A stretch of 64,000 nt of DNA from Pseudomonadota bacterium (GCA_021792365.1 JAJYUT010000005.1:186001-250000); one strand, 5' to 3'. Counted from the stretch's first letter, positions 55,056 to 63,965 are shown. The notes: generated by a model not told the origin, from the letters alone. Translations and numbers: made by a program.

Positions 55056-56834
55056 ATGACATTCGATCAAGGCATGGCGTTCGCCATCGTCATCGCGGCG
55101 ATGGGACTCTTCGTGTGGGGGCGGCCGCGCTATGACATCGCCGCGTGCCTGGCGCTGGTGGCCGCCGTGGCGACCGGCCTGGTCAGTCCGGAAGACGCGT
55201 TCAGCGGCTTCAGCGACGACATCGTCATCATCGTCGGCAGCGCCTTGGTGGTCAGTGCGGCCATTGCCCAGACCGGTCTGCCGGAAGTGGCGCTGCAGCG
55301 GGTATCGCGGCACATCCATTCGACCCGTCTCCAGGTCCTCATCCTGGTCGCGACTGTCACGGTGCTCTCGGCCTTCGTGAAGAATGTCGGCGCGCTCGCT
55401 CTCATGATCCCCCTGGCCTTCCAGATCGCGAGACGGTCCGGCACGTCGGCCTCCTGCTTCCTGATGCCGATGTCGTTCGGCGCCCTGCTCGGCGGCCTCA
55501 TGACCCAGATCGGCACGTCGCCCAACATCATCGTGTCGCGGGCGCGCGAGGATATCGTGGGGACGCCCTTCTCCATGTTCGATTTCACGCCGGTAGGCGC
55601 GAGTCTGGCGCTTGCCGGCGTGCTGTTCCTGATGTTCGGCTATCGCGTCCTGCCGGTCCGCACGCGCACCACCGTCTCGCTCGACGAGGCGCTCTCGGTG
55701 AAGAAATACGTGACCGAAGGGGAAGTGATCTGGGAATCGCCGATTGTCGGCAAGACCATCGCCGATCTCCAGGAGCTGGCGCATGGCGAAGCCAAGGTGA
55801 TCGCCATTCTGAAGCCTGACGGCACCCGCGTGGCGCCGCTGCCGGACGCGGAGCTCAATGTCCGGGACATCCTGATCCTGGAGGGCGATCCGCACGCGCT
55901 GGAGCGGGTCGTGTCGTCCGGTGGGCTGAAGCTGGAATCCGGGCATCGCGTGCCAGACGCGAAGCAGCCGCAGGCGGAGATCAGTAACATCGAAGCGGTG
56001 ATCGGCTCGAACTCGCCGCTCATCGGCCTCTCGGCGCAGGCAAGCGCGCTATTCGAGCGGTTCGGGGTCAACCTGCTCGCGGTCAGCCGGACCGGGGAGC
56101 GGCTGGCCGAGCGGCTCGGCACCATCACCCTCAGGGCCGGCGACATCATCGTGCTGCAAGGCAACCTGGCCCACATGCCGGACCAACTCAAGGCATTGGA
56201 TTGCCTGCCACTGGCCGAGCGTACGCTGCATCTCGGCAAGGCGCGCCGCGCCCTCCTGCCGCTCCTGGCGCTCTTGGGCGCGATGGTGACGACTGCTCTG
56301 GGCCTCGTGCCGGTCTCGATCGCCTTCTTCACGGCGGCCGTCCTGATGGTGGTAACGGGCGCTGTCACCTTGCGGCAGGTATACCAGACCGTCGACTGGC
56401 CCATCATCATCCTGCTCGCGGCGCTGATCCCGGTGAGCGAGGCGCTGCGCACGACCGGCGGCAGCGACCTGATCGCGGCCTGGCTGTCGCAGGCCGCCCA
56501 GAATCTACCGGCTTATGGAGCCCTGGCCCTGATCCTCGGGGCGGCGATGCTGGTGACGCCATTCCTCAACAACGCGGCGACCGTCCTGGTCATGGCGCCG
56601 ATCGCGGTCAGCTTCTCGAGCTCGCTCGGCTATAAGCCGGACGCCTTCCTGATGGCGGTTGCCATCGGTGCCGGCTGTGACTTCCTGACCCCTATCGGGC
56701 ATCAATGCAACACGTTGGTCATGGGGCCGGGCGGCTACCGCTTCGGCGACTATGCGCGCCTCGGTGCGCCATTGTCCCTGCTGGTGATCGCCATCGCGGT
56801 GCCGACCTTGCTGCTGGTATGGCCGGTGCGCTAG
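55056..56834 (+). CDS. SLC13-family permease with two TrkA-C domains
   Basis: A 592-residue inner-membrane carrier with about 12 helices. The N-terminal half has VSAAIAQTGLP and VKNVGALALMIPLAF, and the sequence TQIGTSPNIIVSR is the signature of SLC13/DASS transporters. Two cytosolic TrkA-C (RCK) domains sit between the halves (about residues 215-310 and 320-410). The second half carries TPFLNNAATVLVMAP and DFLTPIGHQCN. The pattern resembles sodium/dicarboxylate or sulfate carriers, but the ion is undetermined. The start at 55056 (MTFDQGMAFAIVIA) gives the first helix. Confidence 0.9.
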   Translation: MTFDQGMAFAIVIAAMGLFVWGRPRYDIAACLALVAAVATGLVSPEDAFSGFSDDIVIIVGSALVVSAAIAQTGLPEVALQRVSRHIHSTRLQVLILVATVTVLSAFVKNVGALALMIPLAFQIARRSGTSASCFLMPMSFGALLGGLMTQIGTSPNIIVSRAREDIVGTPFSMFDFTPVGASLALAGVLFLMFGYRVLPVRTRTTVSLDEALSVKKYVTEGEVIWESPIVGKTIADLQELAHGEAKVIAILKPDGTRVAPLPDAELNVRDILILEGDPHALERVVSSGGLKLESGHRVPDAKQPQAEISNIEAVIGSNSPLIGLSAQASALFERFGVNLLAVSRTGERLAERLGTITLRAGDIIVLQGNLAHMPDQLKALDCLPLAERTLHLGKARRALLPLLALLGAMVTTALGLVPVSIAFFTAAVLMVVTGAVTLRQVYQTVDWPIIILLAALIPVSEALRTTGGSDLIAAWLSQAAQNLPAYGALALILGAAMLVTPFLNNAATVLVMAPIAVSFSSSLGYKPDAFLMAVAIGAGCDFLTPIGHQCNTLVMGPGGYRFGDYARLGAPLSLLVIAIAVPTLLLVWPVR

Positions 56835-56871
56835 ACAGGGGCGGCACGGACGGGCAGCGCAGGACCCGGAA

Positions 56872-57420
56872 TTGGCAACGATCATCCTCCTCAACGGCGT
56901 CGGCAGTGTGGGCAAGTCGTCGATCGCCAAAGCGCTGCAGACCATCACGGCGGAGCCATTCCTGCATATCGAGATGGACGCGTTCCTCAACATGATGCCC
57001 GAGTGCTACTGGGATGATCCCGACGGCCTCGTATTCGAGACCGTGCAGCAGGATGGCAAGCCCGCGGTGGTCATCAGGAGCGGCCCTGTCGCCGACCGCA
57101 CTTTTCGCGGCATGCGCCATGCGATCGCCGCCTTGGCGGGGCAGGGCAACAACCTGATCGTCGATGACGTCCTGGTCGAGGATGAACTGGCCGAATACGC
57201 AGCCCTGCTCGCCGGATTCACGTTCCACCTGGTCGGGCTGCATGCGCCGCTCGACATCCTCGAGGCACGCGAGCGCGCGCGGGGCGACCGGCTGATCGGC
57301 CTTGCGCGCTGGCAATACGACCGCGTCCACCGGGGAAAGCGCTACGATCTCGAGCTTGACACCAGCAAGGCGGCGCCCATGGAATGCGCGCAAGCGATCA
57401 AGGGGCGCTTCGGCCTCTAG
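56872..57420 (+). CDS. Chloramphenicol phosphotransferase-like kinase
   Basis: A 182-residue P-loop kinase. The Walker A is NGVGSVGKSSIAKAL, typical of CPT-like proteins that begin IILLNG-SSSGKSS. The substrate-binding region holds EMDAFLNMMP, and HLVGLHAPLDILEARERAR is the family arginine segment. In Streptomyces the enzyme phosphorylates chloramphenicol, but most relatives have unknown small-molecule substrates. The start is the TTG at 56872, 37 bp after the transporter. Antibiotic resistance is not implied. Confidence 0.85.
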   Translation: MATIILLNGVGSVGKSSIAKALQTITAEPFLHIEMDAFLNMMPECYWDDPDGLVFETVQQDGKPAVVIRSGPVADRTFRGMRHAIAALAGQGNNLIVDDVLVEDELAEYAALLAGFTFHLVGLHAPLDILEARERARGDRLIGLARWQYDRVHRGKRYDLELDTSKAAPMECAQAIKGRFGL

Positions 57421-57454
57421 GCGGAGCGCCCGCCCGAACAAAGGAGAGCCAGCC

Positions 57455-58003
57455 ATGCCGACCGCATCTGCCGAGATGACGATGGGAACGCCCGCGCCGG
57501 CCTTCGACCTGCCGGATCCGAAGGGCCGCCGCCATGCGCTGAAGGATTACGCGGAGAAACCTGCGCTGCTCGTCGTCTTCATGTGCAACCACTGCCCGTA
57601 CGTGAAGCACCTCAAGAAGGCGCTGGTCGATTTCGCCGGCAAGTACCAGGCGCGGGGCCTCGGCATCGTTGCGATCAACAGCAACGACTGGACGCGCTAC
57701 GCCGAGGATTCGCCGGAGAAGATGCAGGTGGATATCGACACCTACTCCTATCCGTTCCCGTATCTGGTGGATGAGAGCCAGGCCGTTGCCAAGGCCTATG
57801 GCGCGGTCTGTACGCCGGAGTTCTACCTGTTCGATAGCGGTCGCAAGCTGTTCTATCACGGCCGGTTCGATGACAGCACGCCGGGCAATGGCCGCCCGGT
57901 CACCGGCGCGGATCTTTCCATGGCGGTCGAGGCGGCTCTGGCGGGCGAGCCTTATCCCCGCGAGCAGAATGCGGCGATGGGCTGCTCGATCAAGTGGCGC
58001 TGA
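57455..58003 (+). CDS. Thioredoxin-like AhpC/TSA family protein
   Basis: A 182-residue thioredoxin-fold protein. The redox motif is CNHCPY (about residues 46-51), a CxxC that follows LLVVFM. PAFDLPDPKGRRHALKDY is the AhpC/TSA N-terminus. Further conserved segments are GIVAINSND and YGAVCTPEFYLFD, the latter containing the cis-Pro. No signal peptide is present, so it is cytosolic. The ATG at 57455 follows AAAGGAGAG. The relatives reduce thiols or peroxides; no partner is nearby. It converges with the next gene. Confidence 0.93.
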   Translation: MPTASAEMTMGTPAPAFDLPDPKGRRHALKDYAEKPALLVVFMCNHCPYVKHLKKALVDFAGKYQARGLGIVAINSNDWTRYAEDSPEKMQVDIDTYSYPFPYLVDESQAVAKAYGAVCTPEFYLFDSGRKLFYHGRFDDSTPGNGRPVTGADLSMAVEAALAGEPYPREQNAAMGCSIKWR

Positions 58004-58007
58004 CGCG

Positions 58008-58967
58008 CTACTCGGGTCGGATCACCACCAAGCGGTCCGTGCCGGATTCCGCGCCCCAAACCTCGCCAGGCCGGCCGAGCAATTGCCGGACCGCCGCATC
58101 GTCGCGATCGCTGGGGAAGCTTTCGAAGGTCTCGGTTTCGGGATCGAACCGCACGATCGCATTGCCGCCGAAATCGGTCAGCCATACCTTGTCCTGGTCA
58201 TCGACGTAGACGGCGTAGGTCTTCGGGCCGTCGCCGGGGAGGCGCCACTTGCGCCACGTATCGGAAGCTGGGTCATAGACGGAGACCTGGCCGGATTTCC
58301 ACTCGCTGACCCAGATGCGGCCCTTCGAATCCGACCAGACGCGCCGCGCACCCTGATCCTCCGTCGGCGGCTCGATGATGGTGGCCTTGCCGGTTTCGGC
58401 ATCGATGCGCGCGATATGGCTGCCGGCGAGGGAGGCGTAGTACACCGTGCCGTCCGGCGTAGCCGTGATGCCATAGGGGCCGCGCCCCTCAGGGTCCTCA
58501 TAGATCGCCATCTTGCCGGTCGCTGGATCGAGCGAGCCGTAGATTCCGTTCTGGCCAGTGAACCACAGGATGCCGCCCTTGCCGAAGGCGGCGGTGTTGA
58601 GGTTCGCGTAATCGTTCGGGTCGGGCAGGGGATAGGTCTTGACGTCCAGGCTCTTGGGATCGACGCGGACGATGGCATTGAGCCCGCCATCGGTGACCCA
58701 GGCGGCGCCGTCGGGTCCAACGATCACGCCATGCGGCGCGGAACTGTCGCCGAGCGGGATCTGCTTGACCTCTCCGCTCCTGGGATCGAGGCGGCCGAGC
58801 GCACCCTGGCCCTGCGCCGTGTACCACACGGTCCCATCCGGCGCCGGGGCAACGTCATGTGGGCCGGCGCCCTCGGGCACGGGGAAATACTGGACCGTTT
58901 CGGCCCTGCTCACGGATGTTGCAGTTGCGAGGCAAAGGAGAGCGGCGGAGAAGGCAACGAGTCTCAT
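58008..58967 (-). CDS. Vgb-type beta-propeller protein (virginiamycin B lyase-like)
   Basis: A 319-residue exported protein. The signal peptide is MRLVAFSAALLCLATATSVS, starting at 58967; the ATG at 59000 lies further out. Repeats such as GPHDVAPAPDGTVWYTAQG, GVIVGPDGAAWVTDGGLN, GPYGITATPDGTVYYASL and DKVWLTDFGGNAIVRF form a seven-bladed propeller. The lyase itself opens streptogramin rings, but many homologues have no such activity. The catalytic His of Vgb could not be confirmed by eye. It runs towards the thioredoxin-like gene, with stops 5 bp apart. Confidence 0.85.
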   Translation of the reverse strand: MRLVAFSAALLCLATATSVSRAETVQYFPVPEGAGPHDVAPAPDGTVWYTAQGQGALGRLDPRSGEVKQIPLGDSSAPHGVIVGPDGAAWVTDGGLNAIVRVDPKSLDVKTYPLPDPNDYANLNTAAFGKGGILWFTGQNGIYGSLDPATGKMAIYEDPEGRGPYGITATPDGTVYYASLAGSHIARIDAETGKATIIEPPTEDQGARRVWSDSKGRIWVSEWKSGQVSVYDPASDTWRKWRLPGDGPKTYAVYVDDQDKVWLTDFGGNAIVRFDPETETFESFPSDRDDAAVRQLLGRPGEVWGAESGTDRLVVIRPE

Positions 58968-59130
58968 CGGGATCTCCTGGGAAGCGCCGGCAATTCTCAC
59001 GCGTGTCGCGACTTAGATGTGTCGTACGGGACCGCTGTGCAATAGGCGGAGTCACAGGCTGCCCGCCTTGCAACGCCATCCCGGCCCCCCGGTTGATTGA
59101 GGACCGCGTTCCGGAAAAGGAGGTTTCGTC

Positions 59131-59571
59131 TTGCAGATCAGGGAAATCATGAGCCGCGATGTGGTCCTGGCCAGCCCGCGTCAGACTCTCAGCGAGGTGG
59201 CGCAGATCACGGCGGAGCGGGACATCGGGTTCCTGCCGGTGGGCGACCATGACAGGATCGTCGGCATGGTCACCGACCGCGACATCGTCGTGCGCGGCTT
59301 GGCCGCCGGCAAGGGGGCCGACGCAAAGGTCGGCGAGGTCATGACCGAGGACGTCAAGTATTGCTTCGAGGACGAGGAGGTCGACCATGTGGTCGAGAAC
59401 ATGGGGGCGAACCAGGTGCGTCGCCTGCCGGTGATGAGCCGGGAGAAGCGCCTCATCGGGGTTGTCACTCTGGCGGACGCCGCGCTGGAGCACGACCCGG
59501 TGTTGGTGGGCGAGGCGTTCCTGCGCGTGGTCGAGCCTGGCGGGGAGCATTGCCAGTCGACGGCGGCGTAG
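59131..59571 (+). CDS. CBS-domain pair protein
   Basis: A 146-residue protein with two CBS domains in tandem (about residues 8-60 and 70-125). IGFLPVGDHDRIVGMVTDRDI and RRLPVMSREKRLIGVVTLAD are the second strands of each. It probably binds AMP, ATP or a related nucleotide as a dimer. The start is a TTG at 59131 (MQIREIMSRDVVLASP); the site AAAAGGAGGT precedes it. It converges with the DUF72 gene with only 4 bp between the stops. Confidence 0.9.
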   Translation: MQIREIMSRDVVLASPRQTLSEVAQITAERDIGFLPVGDHDRIVGMVTDRDIVVRGLAAGKGADAKVGEVMTEDVKYCFEDEEVDHVVENMGANQVRRLPVMSREKRLIGVVTLADAALEHDPVLVGEAFLRVVEPGGEHCQSTAA

Positions 59572-59575
59572 ATCC

Positions 59576-60475
59576 TCATCGGCGCGGAAGCACGCCAAGG
59601 CGCCGGTCGACCTTCTTCATCAGAGAGTGCGCGTCGAACGGGGCGCGCACTTTCGCGTCATTGTCGAAATAGACGAACACGTCGCGGGTCGCCCGCTTGG
59701 GCGCCGGCGCGCCGGCAACGCGCGTTCCACTCTTGTGCTCGCGCCCCTTGGCCCAGGCCGCGACCCGGTCGGCCCAGATCTCCAGCGCGTCATCGTCGTA
59801 GCCGCTGGCATAGAGCTGTTCCGAGCCGTGCAGGCGGCAATAGACGAAGTCGCTGGTCACGTCCATCAGCAGCGGCCACTCGACGGTATCCGCGCAGACG
59901 AGGCCGATCCTGTGTTTGCGCAGCAGCTTGATGAAGTCCGGCGTCATGAAGCTGTCATGCCGGATCTCCATGGCGTGGCGCAGCCTCCGCCGCGGGCCGG
60001 GCCTCAGGAAGGCGCGGCCTTTGACCCGCGCATCGTGTCGGCGGGCGAGGCGCGCGGCCTGCTCGGTATCGCGCGGCAGAAGCTTGAAGAACGCCTCCAG
60101 CTTTTCGGCATTGAAGCGGAAGTTGGGCGGAAACTGCCACAGGATGGGGCCGAGCTTGCGGCCCAGCGCCAGCACCCCGCTGGCGAAGAAATTGGCCAGA
60201 GGCGTCTCTGCGTTGGTCAGCCGCAGCATGTGGGTGATATAGCGCGAGCCTTTGACGGCAAAGGTGAAATCGGCCGGCGCCTCGGCGCTCCACGTCTGGA
60301 AGAATTCCGGCCGCTGCAGGGAATAGAATGTGCCGTTGATCTCTACGGTGGGGAAATTTCGGGCCAGGAAACTCAACTCGTCCTTCTGCCGCAGGCCGTC
60401 AGGGTAGAAGACGCCGCGCCAGCCGCCGTAGCGCCAACCGGAAACGCCGATCCGCACCTGTCCCGCTCTTGCCAT
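59576..60475 (-). CDS. DUF72 domain protein (YecE-like)
   Basis: A 299-residue TIM-barrel-like protein. The motifs RIGVSGWRYGGWRGVFYP, FPTVEINGTFYSLQRPE and DFTFAVKGSRYITHMLRL are the DUF72 signature. The C-terminal part holds VYCRLHGSEQLYASGYDDD. The function is unknown; relatives are sometimes found near DNA-damage or radical-related genes. The start ATG at 60475 shares the 234-bp spacer with the DeoR regulator, which has a large palindrome. Confidence 0.92.
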   Translation of the reverse strand: MARAGQVRIGVSGWRYGGWRGVFYPDGLRQKDELSFLARNFPTVEINGTFYSLQRPEFFQTWSAEAPADFTFAVKGSRYITHMLRLTNAETPLANFFASGVLALGRKLGPILWQFPPNFRFNAEKLEAFFKLLPRDTEQAARLARRHDARVKGRAFLRPGPRRRLRHAMEIRHDSFMTPDFIKLLRKHRIGLVCADTVEWPLLMDVTSDFVYCRLHGSEQLYASGYDDDALEIWADRVAAWAKGREHKSGTRVAGAPAPKRATRDVFVYFDNDAKVRAPFDAHSLMKKVDRRLGVLPRR

Positions 60476-60613
60476 CGGGGATCAACACGCGATCGCAGCC
60501 ATTGGCCGCAGACAAGGAATCCAGCTCCGCTCGCGCACTGCACGGCAGACGGATAGATGCCGGCGGCGGGGCGCCATGCATCTGTTGCAAATGGACAATA
60601 AAAGTTGTGAACT

Positions 60614-60641
60614 TGCACATCAAGTGCGCACTTCATGTGCA
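60614..60641. promoter_or_regulatory. 28-bp palindromic operator of the DeoR regulator
   Basis: The half site TGCACAT (60614-60620) is mirrored by ATGTGCA at the other end, and the centre AAGTGC/GCACTT is fully symmetric. Only one base pair (C at 60621 against C at 60634) breaks symmetry. It lies 69-96 nt upstream of the DeoR start. Autoregulation is expected. Confidence 0.75.
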
Positions 60642-60709
60642 GATCACCACAATGCCGACTCCAGTCATTTCGGGTATAGAACAAGCAGGTTGAGACAGGG
60701 ACGGGCCTC

Positions 60710-61489
60710 ATGAGTGTGACAACCCAGAAACGGCTTTCAAAACGGGATCGCCAGCAGCGGATCCTGGCCGAGCTTCGGGTCTCGGCGACGCTGCGCATTT
60801 CCGAGTTGGCGAATGAACTCGGCGTCTCTTACGAGACGATCCGCCGCGACCTGGAGGAGATGGGGGAAAGCGGCCTCATCAACCGCACCTATGGCGGTGC
60901 GGTCGCGCGGCCGTTCGGCTTCGAGCCGGCCTGGAACGAACGTGCCAATGCCATGACGGCCGAGCGCGAGCACATCGCCTCGCTCGCGATCAGGTTCGTG
61001 CAGCCGGGCGAGGTGCTGATGATCGACGCGGGCTCCACCACGCTGCACTTCGCGCGGCGGCTGGCGGCGGAGCTCAAGGATCTCACCGTCATCACCAACA
61101 GCTTCGCCGTGGCGCAGGCCGTGGCGACCAACCCTTCGATGTCGGTCATCGCCTGCCCCGGCCGCTACGAGGTGCAGGAGGGTGGGGTCGCAGGCCCGGA
61201 CTGCATCGCCTTCCTCTCGCGCTTCAATGCCAACCGCGCAGTCATCGGCGCCAGCGGCTTCACCCTGGAAGGGCCGAACGAGGCGAACTCCAACGCCGCC
61301 GCCGTGAAGCGCGCGATGCTGGCGCGGGCGCAGGAGCGCATGCTGCTGATCGACCATCTGAAGTTCGGGCAGCCGAACCTGGAGGTCGTCTGCGCGCTGC
61401 AGGACCTCAGCCGCATCGTCACCGACAAGGCGCCGGCGCGCGAGATGGCGCTCGCCCTGCGCAAGGCGGAGATCGAGCTCAATCTCTGA
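60710..61489 (+). CDS. DeoR/GlpR-family transcriptional repressor
   Basis: A 259-residue regulator. The N-terminal HTH (residues about 10-65) is DRQQRILAELRVSATLRISE then LANELGVSYETIRRDLEEMG. The C-terminal effector domain (about 80-250) holds VLMIDAGSTTLHFARRL, the VITNSFAVAQ stretch and FSLDHLKFGQP-type residues. It resembles repressors that sense phosphorylated sugars or sugar acids. It stands next to sugar-acid remnants and a class II aldolase, which suggests a sugar-phosphate signal. The 28-bp palindrome upstream is its likely binding site. It converges with a glycosyltransferase. Confidence 0.94.
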   Translation: MSVTTQKRLSKRDRQQRILAELRVSATLRISELANELGVSYETIRRDLEEMGESGLINRTYGGAVARPFGFEPAWNERANAMTAEREHIASLAIRFVQPGEVLMIDAGSTTLHFARRLAAELKDLTVITNSFAVAQAVATNPSMSVIACPGRYEVQEGGVAGPDCIAFLSRFNANRAVIGASGFTLEGPNEANSNAAAVKRAMLARAQERMLLIDHLKFGQPNLEVVCALQDLSRIVTDKAPAREMALALRKAEIELNL

Positions 61490-61494
61490 ATCCG

Positions 61495-62712
61495 CTAGAG
61501 CAGTTCGTCGATCACCTTGAGCCAGGCCGGCAGGCACACGGCGCGCTGGTCGAATCGCTCGAGCACGGTCTGCCGTGCGGCGGATCGCAGCGGCGCGTAT
61601 CGTTCCGGGTGATTGCAGGCATCGATCATCGCCTGGGACAAGGCTGCGGCGTCGAAGAAATCATGCAGCAGCCCGTTGCGGCCGTGCTCGATGGCGTCGT
61701 GCAGCGGCGGCGTGTCTGAGCCGAGCACCAGGCATTCGCAGCCCATCGCTTCCACCAGCGACCAGGACAGCACGAAGGGGTAGGTGTAGTAGACATGCGC
61801 CCATGACAGAGAGAGGGCGGTGAGCATCGTCTCGTGCGGCACCGGGCCGGTGAACAGGACGCGCGACGGGTCCAGCCGGGTGCCGACTTCCTTCATCATG
61901 TAGCTGAGCCAGGTCCCACCTTCCGGCGCGGGCGCGCCATAGCCCGATGTCTTCTCGCTGCCGATCATGAGCACCGTCACGTTCGGGACGGCCTTCAGGA
62001 GCGCCGGCAGCGCGCGCATCATGATGTGGAACCCGCGCATGGGCTCGAACACGCGGTTGATGAAGGTGACGACCGGCGTCGTGCCGTCGATCTCTCGCGT
62101 CTCGCCGAGCTTCAGCCTGGCGTTGGGCCGGCGCTTGATGCGATCGGTATCGATCCCCTCGTGAATGATGAGCGCGCGGTCCCGCAGCGCGGGCGGGAAG
62201 GCACTGGCCTGGAACGGCGTGGGGCAGATGATGCGGTCGGCATCCGCATAGGTCATCGCCATCACGGCGTTCTTGGCATGGACCCTGAACGCATCCGGCG
62301 CGCCCTGGTCCGAGAACTCGGGGTCGAAGCCGACGTCGCCGCCCTTGGCCTTGTAATAGAACTCGCCGACCAGGATCTGCCGCGCGAGGGGGAAGACCTC
62401 CTTCATGAAGGCGACTTCGCCCCAAGCGGGATGGCCGATGACGAGGTCCGGCTCGAAACCGGACTCCTTCAGTTGCAGCGCGCAATCCGCAGCCGCGCGA
62501 CCGCGGATCAGGTCCGCCTCCGCACGGACCGCTAGATCGAGAATGCCCGGTGTGGAGGAGCGCTTGCTCTTCCATTGCAGCAGGGGAATGCCCTCCACCT
62601 GCCGCCCGCCTTGCGCGATCGCGGCGCATTGATGGCCGGCGGACAACAGCGAAGGAAGCAGGAATTCGAAGCGACCGGGAAAGTTGTTATGGACGAAGAG
62701 GATCTTTGCCAT
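61495..62712 (-). CDS. Family 4 glycosyltransferase
   Basis: A 405-residue GT-B enzyme. The N-terminus MAKILFVHNNFPGRFEFLLP and the LLSAGHQCAAIAQ stretch are the Glyco_trans_4_3 type. The C-terminal Rossmann domain has FEPMRGFHIMMRALP and the sugar-nucleotide-binding segment SWSLVEAMGCECLVLGSDTP. It transfers a sugar from a nucleotide donor to an unknown acceptor. The start at 62712 is preferred over the upstream ATG at 62835. The region upstream has divergent remnants, and the stop is 5 bp from that of deoR. Confidence 0.88.
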   Translation of the reverse strand: MAKILFVHNNFPGRFEFLLPSLLSAGHQCAAIAQGGRQVEGIPLLQWKSKRSSTPGILDLAVRAEADLIRGRAAADCALQLKESGFEPDLVIGHPAWGEVAFMKEVFPLARQILVGEFYYKAKGGDVGFDPEFSDQGAPDAFRVHAKNAVMAMTYADADRIICPTPFQASAFPPALRDRALIIHEGIDTDRIKRRPNARLKLGETREIDGTTPVVTFINRVFEPMRGFHIMMRALPALLKAVPNVTVLMIGSEKTSGYGAPAPEGGTWLSYMMKEVGTRLDPSRVLFTGPVPHETMLTALSLSWAHVYYTYPFVLSWSLVEAMGCECLVLGSDTPPLHDAIEHGRNGLLHDFFDAAALSQAMIDACNHPERYAPLRSAARQTVLERFDQRAVCLPAWLKVIDELL

Positions 62713-62871
62713 TCGTGCGTGAGGGGTTGCCTGCCGCGCCTCGGGCACCTTCTTCCGTTCCGCAAGTGCGGTCAAGCCGCCCTCGGGGAGGCCGATTGCT
62801 CCATCGCACCCTTGACAGGGGGGCGCGCCGGGCATCTACCTGCAGATGCCCGCTCGCGCAGCAAGGAGCCG

Positions 62872-63255
62872 ATGCAGGCGGTCAGGCGCCTCAGCCTCGA
62901 CGGACAGACGGTGAGACCGTGGCGCTGCTCGGGTCCTCTTGCGTCGGCAAGACCAGCGCTGCGCATGATCGCCGGCTTCGAGGCAGTGACGGAGGGCCAA
63001 ACTGGATCGGCCGCGAGATACCCAGGCCCGCGCCTTGATCCGCCCGCGCCGGCCTCGCGACACGTCTGCGGCGCGATCCTGGAGATCGTCTGGCTGGAGC
63101 CGCCGCCGCCTGACGCACGTCTGCTCAAGCTTGACAATGTCATGCTGGCGCCGCACATCGCCGGCGCCACCACCACCGTGCGGAGCGCTGCCCGCATGAT
63201 CGCCGAGAAGATCCGGCGCCATGCAGCGGGCGAGCCGCCGCTCAATCCCTGCTGA
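62872..63255 (+). pseudogene. Decayed sugar ABC ATPase fused to a 2-hydroxyacid dehydrogenase end
   Basis: A ribosome site (AAGGAG, 62862-62867) leads to an ATG at 62872. The frame reads VRRLSLDGQ, after which a shift gives GETVALLGSSCVGKTS in the next frame (Walker A-like, from 62910), and a second shift restores LRMIAGFEAVTEGQ (from 62959). These are the first conserved blocks of sugar-type ABC transporter ATPases. From about 63070 the same frame reads a D-3-phosphoglycerate/2-hydroxyacid dehydrogenase end: EPPPPDARLLKLDNVMLAPH, then IAGATTTVR, ending at the TGA at 63253-63255. Both genes are heavily truncated. The class II aldolase starts 8 bp later. Confidence 0.75.
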
Positions 63256-63263
63256 GGAATTTT

Positions 63264-63965
63264 ATGAAGAAGGAAGAGATGGAACTGCGCAGGGGGATCA
63301 TTGCCGCGTGCCGGGCGATGAACTCCCTCGGCATAAACCAAGGCACGTCGGGCAATATCAGCGCGCGCTACCGCGACGCCATGCTGATCACGCCCTCGGG
63401 CGTGCCGTACGAGGATCTGAAGCCTGGCGACATCGCGACCATGCCGCTCAAGGGCGAATACGGATCCTGGAGCGGGCCCCTCAACCCGTCCTCCGAGTGG
63501 CGCTTTCATCTCGACATCATGCGCTCGCGGCCCGAGGTCGGCTCGGTGGTGCACACCCACAGCACCTATGCCACCACGCTCGCGATCTGCGGCAAGGAGA
63601 TACCGGCGATCCACTACATGGTGGCGGCGTCCGGCGGGCCGAACATCCGCGTCGCGCCCTACGCTACCTACGGCACCCTGGAACTGTCGGCACTGGCGCT
63701 CAAGGCGTTGGAGGGGCGCACCTGCTGCCTCTTGCGCAACCACGGCGTGATCGCGACCGGCGCCAACATCAAGCGCGCGCTGTGGCTGGCGGCGGAGATC
63801 GAGACGCTAGCGCGGCAATACTACCTCTCGCTGTCGATCGGCGGCGCGCAGGTCCTGCCCGATGACGAGATCGCGCACGTAGTCGAGAAGTTCAAGAATT
63901 ATGGCCCGAAGGCGAAGCCGACCGCACCGGCCGCCACGAAGAAGGGGGCCAACCCCGCGAAGTAA
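63264..63965 (+). CDS. Class II aldolase/adducin family protein (L-fuculose-phosphate aldolase-like)
   Basis: A 233-residue zinc aldolase. LGINQGTSGNISAR and LITPSGVPYEDL are the substrate phosphate-binding segments. The Zn ligands are His in SVVHTHSTYAT and His in LLRNHGVIATG; the preceding Glu in the SEWRFH segment is the expected catalytic acid. It cleaves a ketose-1-phosphate or a sugar-acid equivalent. The start ATG at 63264 follows GAGGAATTTT. It is the intact member of a cassette that also contained the ABC ATPase and dehydrogenase whose remnants precede it. Confidence 0.93.
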   Translation: MKKEEMELRRGIIAACRAMNSLGINQGTSGNISARYRDAMLITPSGVPYEDLKPGDIATMPLKGEYGSWSGPLNPSSEWRFHLDIMRSRPEVGSVVHTHSTYATTLAICGKEIPAIHYMVAASGGPNIRVAPYATYGTLELSALALKALEGRTCCLLRNHGVIATGANIKRALWLAAEIETLARQYYLSLSIGGAQVLPDDEIAHVVEKFKNYGPKAKPTAPAATKKGANPAK

